From: Haliotispira sp965263485
GTDB taxonomy: Bacteria; Spirochaetota; Spirochaetia; SP-2023
Length of the DNA: 64,000 bases
Assembly (NCBI GenBank): GCA_965263485.1
Contig: CBDHHO010000004.1
Coordinates: 1,984,001 to 2,048,000, forward strand
Direction: 5' to 3'
Part shown: positions 9,301 through 15,937 of the stretch, in pieces
How positions within the stretch are numbered: position 1 is the first letter of the stretch
Layout: each line of letters begins with the position of its first letter
Notes under the pieces: model-generated
The model's input: the letters and a program-made list of their open reading frames with translations, nothing else
Databases searched by the model: none
Told to the model about the DNA's origin: nothing
Program-made: the position numbers and the translations under genes

Positions 9301-11484
9301 TTGTTGCTGCGCTTGTGTCGCCGCCTGTTGGCCCGAAATGAACGGGCTTTTCATCAGTCCCTGCTGAGTCTGGCGGCCGGACTGGGGCTCTCGGAACTGG
9401 AAGCTGAAGTGCGCCAGCTACTTAGTTCACAGGTGCAGGGTCTGCGCGACAAGGCCTATCAGTGTCTCTGGCAGTTGAACGCACACAAGGCCCGGCAGTG
9501 CTACCGAAATTCCCAAAGCGAATACCGCGACAAAGGCCTGAGAGCTAGCGTCTGCGAACTGCTGCGGCTGCTGCCCCGGCATTTTGAACAACTGGCCGGA
9601 GTCCCATTACATCAGGCACTGCGCGAATCCCAAGGTGCGGCTCGCGAAGTACAGGCTGCGGAAATTCTGTGGCGCACCCGCTCGCCTCAGCCGCTCGCTC
9701 CCGGTGGAGACTTTCTGTCCGGCAGTACCTCTGCTTTTCATTCCGGCTTGTCGTTTGGCGGATTAAGCCCGGCACTGGCGCGGGTCTTTCACGAAATCTC
9801 CGGCGAGACACTGCTGTCCCGCGAAAAGCAACAGGACAGCTCCGGGCAAGCGGGCTGGGAGAATGTGCTGCAAATGGCGGCCAGACAGTTGCTGTTCGGC
9901 CTGATCGAGAGCGAAGGCTTTGCCGACGATGTGCTGCACAGCTACTTGCAAGTGGCCCGGCAGTGGCGGGATGAGAACAGCGTCACACTCTTATTGCACC
10001 TGCTAAAAGCCTCCGGGCAGGGCCCGCAGCCCGGACAGAATGGCAAATTGATCGCGGCGATATGGAGGGCACTAGGATGGAAGGTGCAGGAAGGACAGGG
10101 CTTGTTAATACTGCTGCACTACTTGTTCTTCTCGTTGAACTACCAGTTTGGCAATGGCAAGAATTCTGAGCAGCAGAGGTCGGGAGACTTGATCAAGCGA
10201 CATTTGGCACTGGAAGATTTTGGTTTTGCCCCCTTTCGCTTGCCGGCCTATTTGCAGGCGTCCGGCCTGGAGCGGGCAAATGCCGGAAATCCCGCCGACC
10301 CAGGTGTCCATTGGGTCCGGATGATCGATGCCTCGGGCCTGGATGCCGCTGAAGATCAGCGATCGTGGCTGGACCGGGCCGAAGTTTCGCGTTTCTACCT
10401 GTTTTGTAGCCTGTCGCAGAAACGCGAGTTGCTGCAACTGCGCAAATTCTTTGTCCAGCTGCCCGGTCGGGCCATGCGCATCGTACGGGACTTCCTGCTG
10501 GCAATGTATGAGCCAGAATGCGAGCGGGCCTTTGGCTGGCATTTCAGCTCTCTGGCGGCAAGCTCACGGGACGCATATCGGCAAGCGGACGATGCCAAAG
10601 CAAGCAGTAGCAGGCATCGCCATACCGCCGAGCTGCCTGGCAGCGAACATTACACACTGTGGCAGTTTGCCAGGGACTTCCACCGCCGGGAAAACGCGGC
10701 ATTGCGAGAACATTGTCGCCGCCTTTGTGTCGATCTGTTGGAGCAAAACGGCTATATCAACGACATCGTGGCGATGCTGAAGCAAAGCCGCCGCAGTCTC
10801 TTTGGCCTGCCGGGGACGGGTGGCTACCTGTTATCTACTCTGCGGGGTAACTGGCCGGGACTCAATGCCAATAATGAGTCCGGCGCTGAGCTGGATGAAC
10901 GCCAGGCGAAATTGCGCTTTCAGCATCAGAAACTACAACTGCTCATGGTGCTGGCCCTCTGCCGCACGGAGATGAGCTATATAGGCATTACTCTGTTCCA
11001 GCGGGATACCCGACTGGCACTGCGTGAGTACGCCTTGGCTGAACTGCAAGGCTTACTGCTGCGAGCCGCACACGAGGACAGTACCGGGCCTCGGCAGGCC
11101 AAGCAAGAGCGCCAAGTGTTTGCAGACAATGAAGAGCCTGTTTCGCTCGATCTTGCAGAAGAAGAATACGGCCCCCCGGAGCACAGCCTGAACTTGGACG
11201 AAACCGGAGAACCCGAAGCATCAGACGCGGCAGAAGGAGACGAAAGCGCAACAATGGCAGAGCAGATCGCTTCTCAGAGTGTTCAAGGTGCACGAACAGC
11301 TGGGGCAAATACTTTCTACGGCCAAGCCAGGCAGCCCTGGCGGGACATACGGGCCCGACTGGGCCGCGAGGATATTTGTCGTAAGGACTGGCAGCAGGCC
11401 CGGCACTATCTGGCCAGGCATCCGATAGCAGACTATGAGCTGTTACTGGACTTCTCATTGCATAAAAACCCTGCGAACCCTTGA
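6346..11484 (+). CDS. Very large Leu/Gln/Arg-rich helical protein of unknown function
   Basis: An uninterrupted 1712-codon frame with the GC-rich codon use of its chromosomal neighbours. The protein is rich in Leu, Gln, Arg and Ala. Amphipathic helical stretches (ELLREQEALN, LLLRLCRRLLARNERAF, LLLALSAWRLCLSYL) recur along its length, suggesting an alpha-solenoid (HEAT/ARM-like) scaffold; this is inferred from pattern, not a detected domain. No signal peptide, transmembrane cluster or catalytic motif is evident, so it is probably cytoplasmic. Insert-like low-complexity segments interrupt the helices, for example near residues 280-330 and 480-500. The start is uncertain: ATG 6346, 6379 and 6388 are in frame and none has a clear Shine-Dalgarno. 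A TIR element lies on each side of the gene. Confidence 0.75.
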   Translation: MCYSINNDGTIMDTMMLRSTTLRKNSGHLLQLLDTRQFFRAFLFSAAKPELWRLWQQEQQSRAFRLDLPGMAAYFHKNARPTSKAHPGHFGHLDSPKHKAGGKSSRKGIPAASFILLREQLRELFALSQCEDPQLRSFALQILLRQPLLYRCEEFLNRRGEIIVPRKFSACVAQLPKNGQIEGVRGLPGPPPDSDSVQARNELDSLERELRKIFPYLLLALDDPEHWIREQYIFDLCAIFPHRMSDQCSSSHEMAVQLPPDSPWHQALTNGGKNQKSEKVRGADEAKDPSWSNSLLQYPSRGSAPVWAFPRSESGFGIQSQDGSAAEEPPLWVELRWKLYRKLLHCSLNDAVYQVRRAATKQIKCDFIDLFQIHRRQLNRTQQRYFVESFELGNSYHRKVAWDILRQLKTGQPENWEDTVEQELLEVKLLHYLDLCGELFVLLSDLAQQSPELPAEFFAHQALQASEQSVTAAVSVDIGRGDGRNGDDTAGNSAVSDARNLAQQDFAWSLCILRRSLQLKQNRFLRLWLQSVLTEATATTAPLLQPKEYWNGVELAAPHFGTTIPASEQSRELGGLAFPVSSAASSLSITGERLRRQLECLDSHSWILLFELVSYSQDAVILSLLSGVLLQRIRELLGVAGKNKLGNGRKQSKLPWHWPELLDIFSELLREQEALNQQKHGALNGSSVRHRQIFAWLKLRTRSIDREVQDLWQGAPQRAESYGRQFGLLLALSAWRLCLSYLPQALYSPILRRYVAEIHSLAERLGRSPHSQGPQGLQRPQERGLPLQPVLTLLLLAMPGLPNSMSPPRSSGLGAAVSKPPGEKYSEQDGKGHDEDEHRALSCGQDYGGVYEAHSERELYSQLLNLACIPYFSSFEALRIALRHFASASYIAELEAELQYQLASWQDAVGGFAARSVRDKRRTKRLVRNQVATRRDHHQVCEQLLCLLLDSGRSYALPVVLEQLHYFSDEQISRYKQLFLQYPRDLLLRLCRRLLARNERAFHQSLLSLAAGLGLSELEAEVRQLLSSQVQGLRDKAYQCLWQLNAHKARQCYRNSQSEYRDKGLRASVCELLRLLPRHFEQLAGVPLHQALRESQGAAREVQAAEILWRTRSPQPLAPGGDFLSGSTSAFHSGLSFGGLSPALARVFHEISGETLLSREKQQDSSGQAGWENVLQMAARQLLFGLIESEGFADDVLHSYLQVARQWRDENSVTLLLHLLKASGQGPQPGQNGKLIAAIWRALGWKVQEGQGLLILLHYLFFSLNYQFGNGKNSEQQRSGDLIKRHLALEDFGFAPFRLPAYLQASGLERANAGNPADPGVHWVRMIDASGLDAAEDQRSWLDRAEVSRFYLFCSLSQKRELLQLRKFFVQLPGRAMRIVRDFLLAMYEPECERAFGWHFSSLAASSRDAYRQADDAKASSSRHRHTAELPGSEHYTLWQFARDFHRRENAALREHCRRLCVDLLEQNGYINDIVAMLKQSRRSLFGLPGTGGYLLSTLRGNWPGLNANNESGAELDERQAKLRFQHQKLQLLMVLALCRTEMSYIGITLFQRDTRLALREYALAELQGLLLRAAHEDSTGPRQAKQERQVFADNEEPVSLDLAEEEYGPPEHSLNLDETGEPEASDAAEGDESATMAEQIASQSVQGARTAGANTFYGQARQPWRDIRARLGREDICRKDWQQARHYLARHPIADYELLLDFSLHKNPANP

Positions 11485-11586
11485 GGCGACAAGCAGCACT
11501 CGATTGAAACTGAAGGGGGCCTTGAAGTCGGGTGGCGCTATAGAGCAAAGACAAAGGGTGAAAAGTAGAAATGGAACTAAGCTGTC

Positions 11587-11807
11587 GGGCACCTCTAAAA
11601 ATCCCAATTTCGCGCTGAATCGCGATCTTGTTGCCGAATAAAGGTTCTGCCTTACGGCAGGATTTGTGAAGAATGGCCTGCTTCGCCCCGCCATTCTTCA
11701 CCGTCAGCAACGCCTTCCCATACAACAAAGTATGCCTCGGCTTCACTTCCTCGCTATCGGCAAAATCTCGCTGATTCAACATCAAAAGCGAATTTTTAGA
11801 GGTACCC
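11587..11807 (-). mobile_element. TIR element, type A, 221 bp
   Basis: Close copy of the 5954-6174 element, same length and terminal repeats (GGGCACCTCTAAAAATC at left, AATTTTTAGAGGTACCC at right). Flanks TGTC and TGTT differ by one base, a probable decayed target duplication. The minus strand is open throughout with the same peptide blocks. It sits between the convergent large gene and nrdR. The 100 bp between the large gene and this element (11485-11586) holds nothing I recognise. Confidence 0.78.
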
Positions 11808-11837
11808 TGTTGATAACAGCCATCCATTTGCCACTGC

Positions 11838-12296
11838 TCAGGATCTCTGTAATTCCATGATAATCTGGACAAATTCTTCCGGCGAATTGAATTTTTTGTA
11901 AACTGCGGCAAAGCGCACATAGGCAATAATGTCAAATTCGCGCAGGTGCCGCAGCACCGTTTCACCGATCTCATCGCTGGTCAGTTCTTTCTTTTTGTAA
12001 CTGCGCTCGGTGAAGTGGGCCTCCAGCCTGCTGAAAAAATCTTCCACTCTGTTCATGCTGATCTGGCGTTTCTCAATCGAGCGGCTGACACCGTTGCGCA
12101 GCTTCTGCCAGTCGAAGTCCTGTATCTGGCCATTTTGTTTGCGCACTCGCATGGTAATTGCATCGATTTCCTCATGGGAAGTAAATCGGAAACTACAGTT
12201 GCTGCATTCTCTGCGCCGCCGGATCGAAGTTCCTTGGGTGCTTTGTCGGGAATCTACGACCCGGTTCTCTATACAAAAACAACGGGGACACTTCAT
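11838..12296 (-). CDS. nrdR: Transcriptional repressor NrdR
   Basis: Zinc-ribbon/ATP-cone repressor of ribonucleotide reductase genes; it binds NrdR boxes when ATP/dATP occupies the cone. 152 residues, the normal size. Seen: N-terminal MKCPRC with VVDSR and IRRRRECSNCSFRFT, giving the four-cysteine zinc ribbon (CxxC ... CxxC), followed by an ATP-cone from about residue 48 (MRVRKQNGQIQDFDWQKL) to about 135. Start ATG 12296 directly precedes the zinc ribbon. The gene is read away from groL. No ribonucleotide reductase gene lies in the window, so its targets are elsewhere. Confidence 0.95.
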   Translation of the reverse strand: MKCPRCFCIENRVVDSRQSTQGTSIRRRRECSNCSFRFTSHEEIDAITMRVRKQNGQIQDFDWQKLRNGVSRSIEKRQISMNRVEDFFSRLEAHFTERSYKKKELTSDEIGETVLRHLREFDIIAYVRFAAVYKKFNSPEEFVQIIMELQRS

Positions 12297-12440
12297 GGGC
12301 TCTTAGAATATTGAGCCTGTGTCCCAAAAACAACAAATCTTTTTTGTTTTTTTTCTTGCCGTCTTTTGCTAAATTGCGTAGATTTGCTGCGAAAACCAAA
12401 GCCAACACATTCTCGTATAATAAGGAGTGAAAGAGCAGTT

Positions 12441-14099
12441 ATGGCAAAACAGTTAAAGTTCCACGAATCGGTCCGTGGTGAGCTATTTGAGGGTGTCAGG
12501 CAGCTGGCTGACGCTGTAAAGGTTACCCTTGGCCCCCGCGGTCGCAACGTCCTGCTGGACAAGAAATTTGGTGCTCCGACCGTGACCAAGGATGGTGTCT
12601 CCGTAGCCAAGGAAATTGAGCTGGAAGCCCCCTACCAGAACATGGGTGCCCAGCTGGTCAAGGAAGTGGCGACCAAGACCAATGACATTGCCGGTGATGG
12701 TACCACTACCGCAACGGTGCTGGCTTACAGCATTGTCAAGGAAGGGATCAAGAGCGTTGCTGCGGGCATGAATCCGATGGCTCTGAAGCGGGGCATCGAC
12801 CAGGCCGTGGATCTGGCGGTGGCAGAAATCAAGAAGACTTCTACTCCGATTAAAGGCGAAGAAGAAATCGCCCAAGTTGCCTCGATTTCGGCCAACAACG
12901 ATCTCGAAATCGGCGAAGAAATTGCCGGAGCCATGGAAAAGGTCGGCAAGGATGGCGTAATCACGGTAGAGGAGTCCAAGACCTCCGATACCCACACCGA
13001 GTTTGTTGAGGGTATGCAGTTCGACCGGGGATACATTTCGCCTTACTTCTGTAACAACAAGGACAACATGACGGCAGCGCTGGACAATGCCTTGGTATTG
13101 ATTCACGACAAGAAGATTTCAACCATGAAGGATCTGCTGCCGGTACTGGAACAGGTGGCCCAACAGAACCGTCAGCTCCTGATTATCTCAGAAGACATCG
13201 ACGGTGAGGCTCTGGCAACTCTGGTAGTCAACTCGCTGCGCGGTGCCATTCAGGTCTGTGGCGTTAAGGCTCCCGGCTTTGGCGATCGGCGCAAGGCCAT
13301 GTTGGAAGATATCGCTATCCTGACCGGTGGCCAAGTAATTTCCGAAGAGCTCGGTTTGCGCTTGGAAAGTGTTACGGTGGAACAGCTCGGTCAGGCCAAG
13401 AGCATCAAGGTCGAGAAAGAAAACACGACCATTATTAATGGCGGTGGCAAGCAGGCGGAGATTAGCGAGCGCGTCAAGCAAATCCGCGCCCAAATTGAAG
13501 AGACCACTTCCGACTACGACCGCGAAAAGCTACAGGAACGTCTGGCCAAGCTGGCCGGTGGTGTGGCAGTAATCAACGTCGGTGCCGCTACCGAAGTGGA
13601 ATTGAAGGAGAAAAAACATCGGGTGGAAGACGCCCTCTCTGCCACTCGCGCAGCGGTTGAGGAAGGGATTGTACCGGGCGGTGGTCTGACTCTGGTGCAG
13701 GCACTCAAAGCTTTGGAGGCTAATATCCCTTCGGGCCTGACAGATGAGGAACTGAACGGTTTCCGCATTGTGCTGCGCGCTTTGGAAGAGCCTATGCGCC
13801 AGATTGCCAGCAATGCCGGCTTGGACGGCTCAGTCATTGCCTATCAGGCCAAGAGCCAGAAGGTTGGTGTCGGCTACGATGCTTCGAAGGGTGAATGGGT
13901 TGATTTGGTCAAGTCGGGTATCATCGATCCGGCCAAGGTAACGCGTTCTGCCTTGCAGAATGCTGCTTCGATTGCCAGTCTGCTGTTGACCACCGAGTGC
14001 GCCATCACCGATCTGCCCGAAGCTTCTTCTCCGGCTGCTGACCCCGGCATGGGCGGCGGCGGCATGGGTGGCATGGGTGGCATGGGTGGCATGATGTAA
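12441..14099 (+). CDS. groL: Chaperonin GroEL (60 kDa, Hsp60)
   Basis: ATP-dependent chaperonin that folds cytoplasmic proteins in a double-ring complex with GroES. 552 residues. Seen: the N-terminus AKQLKFHESVRGELFEGV, the ATP-binding GDGTTTATVLAY, the apical domain and the C-terminal GGMGGMGG tail ending in MM. The start is fixed by AAGGAG at 12422-12427, 13 bp before the ATG. No groES lies upstream or downstream, and no CIRCE inverted repeat (TTAGCACTC-N9-GAGTGCTAA) is visible in the 140 bp upstream, so heat regulation must use another mechanism. It is followed by a strong intrinsic terminator. Confidence 0.98.
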   Translation: MAKQLKFHESVRGELFEGVRQLADAVKVTLGPRGRNVLLDKKFGAPTVTKDGVSVAKEIELEAPYQNMGAQLVKEVATKTNDIAGDGTTTATVLAYSIVKEGIKSVAAGMNPMALKRGIDQAVDLAVAEIKKTSTPIKGEEEIAQVASISANNDLEIGEEIAGAMEKVGKDGVITVEESKTSDTHTEFVEGMQFDRGYISPYFCNNKDNMTAALDNALVLIHDKKISTMKDLLPVLEQVAQQNRQLLIISEDIDGEALATLVVNSLRGAIQVCGVKAPGFGDRRKAMLEDIAILTGGQVISEELGLRLESVTVEQLGQAKSIKVEKENTTIINGGGKQAEISERVKQIRAQIEETTSDYDREKLQERLAKLAGGVAVINVGAATEVELKEKKHRVEDALSATRAAVEEGIVPGGGLTLVQALKALEANIPSGLTDEELNGFRIVLRALEEPMRQIASNAGLDGSVIAYQAKSQKVGVGYDASKGEWVDLVKSGIIDPAKVTRSALQNAASIASLLLTTECAITDLPEASSPAADPGMGGGGMGGMGGMGGMM

Positions 14100-14119
14100 G
14101 CTGGCTTCAGCTGCCTGAA

Positions 14120-14168
14120 AAACGGGATTTTCCCCGGCACTTTCTGCTGAGGAGATCCCGTTTTTTTT
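14120..14168 (+). terminator. Intrinsic terminator after groL
   Basis: AAACGGGAT (14120-14128) pairs with ATCCCGTTT (14155-14163), and a run of eight T follows the last G (14161-14168). It begins 20 bp after the groL stop, in the right place and orientation. Confidence 0.85.
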
Positions 14169-14263
14169 GGGGGGAGGGGGCTCGCTAATGCCGGGCGGGG
14201 CCCAGTTGTCAAGGACAGCCCTCCCCAAAAAAGCCAATTTTCAGAGATTTTCCTGCAATTTCT

Positions 14264-14402
14264 CTTGCCCTCCGCGGGGAAATCGTATATTCTTAAGAAG
14301 AACAAGCCATTTCATAAACCCATTTCATCTTTTATTAAAACCATTCCGACCTCGGCCGGAACATCATCTTTATGCATTATTTTGCATAATAATACCAAGG
14401 AG
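14264..14402 (+). promoter_or_regulatory. Shared 5' cassette, copy 1: promoter, leader hairpins and RBS
   Basis: Nearly the same block of about 190 bp occurs upstream of three lipoprotein genes (here, 35790-35943 and, inverted, 39131-39280). A tentative promoter is CTTGCC (14264) / TATATT (14286) with a 16-bp spacer. The leader contains the inverted repeat TTCCGACC...GGCCGGAA (14344-14361; a perfect palindrome arm pair in the third copy), then TTATGCA/TGCATAA (14370-14389), then AAGGAG at 14397-14402. Conservation of the whole leader across loci with unrelated mature proteins suggests common regulation. Promoter elements are assigned by eye only. Confidence 0.5.
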
Positions 14403-14411
14403 TATTGCACC

Positions 14412-15682
14412 ATGGAACACAAATTCAGTAAAATTCGCTCATCGCTCATCGCTCATCGCTCATCGCTCATCGCTCATCGAAAAAATTAAAACTATATAGT
14501 AGGGAAAATTATTCTTCTGCTGGGATTTCACGCCCATTTATCCTTTTATTTTTCTGCTCCCTGATTCTACTGATCGCCTGCGATCCTCCCTCCTCCAGCA
14601 GCGAGGGCGGCAGCGAGGGCGGCAGCGAGGGCGGCAGCGAGAGCGTGCGCCTTGCCTTCTCCGACCATTCCGACCGAAGCCAGAGCATCATCGGCATGCG
14701 GGAATTCCTGCTCACCATTACCGCCGCTGTGTCCCGGCCCAAGGAAATATCCTTTATCGTGGGAGAAAGCAGCACCCCGCCTCCGTGGAGCGAAGTGGCG
14801 CAGCACCCCGCAAAAATCACCCGGACGTTCCGCCCCGAGCAAAATCAGCAGCAAAATCCGCAGCAAAACCAGCGGAGAGTCTATTTCAGCGCAACGGAAA
14901 AATTTCCCGCATCTGACATTCGCTATGACAGCAACGGCAACGCGGTTTTCACCGCCATTCGGGTCGATCTGTCCCAGGCGGGAGGAGGCTCGGCCGAAGC
15001 CGCTTATACCCGCGCCCAAGCCCCGGGAATCATGGTCCCCGGGGAAACCTATTATGTCCACGCCTACGCTTCGGGACGCTCTGTCGCCACCCATGCCGTG
15101 AGGCTGGAAAATTACCCGACCGACAGCAGCACTTTTGCCCGTCAGGTAGGGGGCGCTGCCCCCGATGACAGAGCGGGGGGAGGCACCGTAAACCTTACCG
15201 AATTTATTTGGGGCATGAAGGGCTGGAAGGGCACAGACGGCCAATATGTCCCCATTATAGAGGCCGATGAGATCGAGGCGAAGAAAGGCGAGATCTTCTT
15301 CATTCCGCTCAGAACGAGAAGCCCCGATGACTGGGATATTCCCTCAAATACGGTCTGTGTCAGCTTTCATCCCAAGTTATTTCGATTCCAAAGTAGCCTG
15401 AGCGGTGTTATTGGCTATCAAGACGTAATCACTTTTGGCGAAGGGAATACGGTAACAGCGAATGAGAACGCCGTAACCTTTGAGAAGTCTGCGCATCTGT
15501 TCCCGAAGGTCCTAGCAGACAAGGAACAGGACGAAACATTCGACTTCCTCTATCTTCCCAAAGTCGGCACGGACGGATGGAGCTACTATCATCAGGCTTT
15601 TTTTTCATGTCGAAATGTGATTACACCACAAATCGGCTATAGAGGGGTTGGGCAATTTCGTTTTCGGATTATTGAGGAGTGA
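14412..15682 (+). CDS. Putative phase-variable lipoprotein 1, ATG currently out of frame
   Basis: The ATG at 14412 has a good Shine-Dalgarno and encodes MEHKFSKI followed by heptamer-encoded RSSLIAH units, but stops at 14489. The -1 frame from about 14474 reads SSKKLKLYSREN, then a hydrophobic segment and lipobox LLIAC (Cys codon 14579-14581), then CDPP, an SEGG repeat linker and about 350 residues up to 15682. So a lipoprotein signal peptide is complete except for one frame change within or after the repeats. The mature part resembles nothing I recognise; the second half has beta-rich patterns (SFHPKLFRFQSSLSG). It would be lipid-anchored and exported. Either the gene is switched OFF now, or it is expressed through frameshifting at A-AAA-AAT (14480-14486). 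Confidence 0.65.
14436..14477 (+). repeat. Six tandem CGCTCAT heptamers inside the lipoprotein leader (copy 1)
   Basis: Six perfect 7-bp units start 24 bp after the ATG at 14412. Seven is not a multiple of three, so each unit gained or lost changes the reading frame. From this ATG the frame ends at TAA 14487-14489, directly after the repeats. Adding one unit or losing two would join the ATG to the lipoprotein frame. Confidence 0.9.
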
Positions 15683-15763
15683 GGGGGGCTCGCTAATGCC
15701 GGGCGGGCGCCAGCTCGCCATTTTTTAATTGCGCTGTACGGACAAAACAGCTATATTGAAGCC

Positions 15764-15937
15764 ATGGCAAGTTGCGACAGCGCATACAAATACCTGTTCT
15801 CGAACCCGGCAATCCTGTGCAAACTCATCCACGCCTTCGTTGAGGAGGACTTTAGCGCCAAAATCCAGCCCGACAGCCTGTGCAAACTCGACCCGTCCCA
15901 CCTCTCTGCCACGCTCCAGCAGCGACAATTCCCATGA
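15764..15937 (+). pseudogene. Truncated Rpn-family nuclease/transposase gene, 5' end only
   Basis: The first 54 codons from ATG 15764 nearly match the intact gene at 33637 (MASCDSAYKYLFSNPAILCK onward), including about 60 bp of upstream sequence from GCCAGCTCGCC at 15709. Identity stops after CAGCAGCG at 15924. A few foreign codons then lead to TGA 15935-15937. The break point coincides with the left edge of the defence island, so the island's arrival or a later deletion cut this gene. Confidence 0.8.

Noticed and set aside
10988..11974. Long minus-strand open frame opposite the large gene, the element and nrdR
   Set aside because: It runs antisense through two real genes and is open partly because the type A element itself is open; no start signal or homology.
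12416..12421. TATAAT just upstream of groL as a -10 box
   Set aside because: It ends one base before the AAGGAG Shine-Dalgarno, so a transcript starting there would lack a usable leader; no -35 at proper spacing.
12300..12440. CIRCE heat-shock operator upstream of groL
   Set aside because: No TTAGCACTC-N9-GAGTGCTAA-like inverted repeat is present in this stretch.
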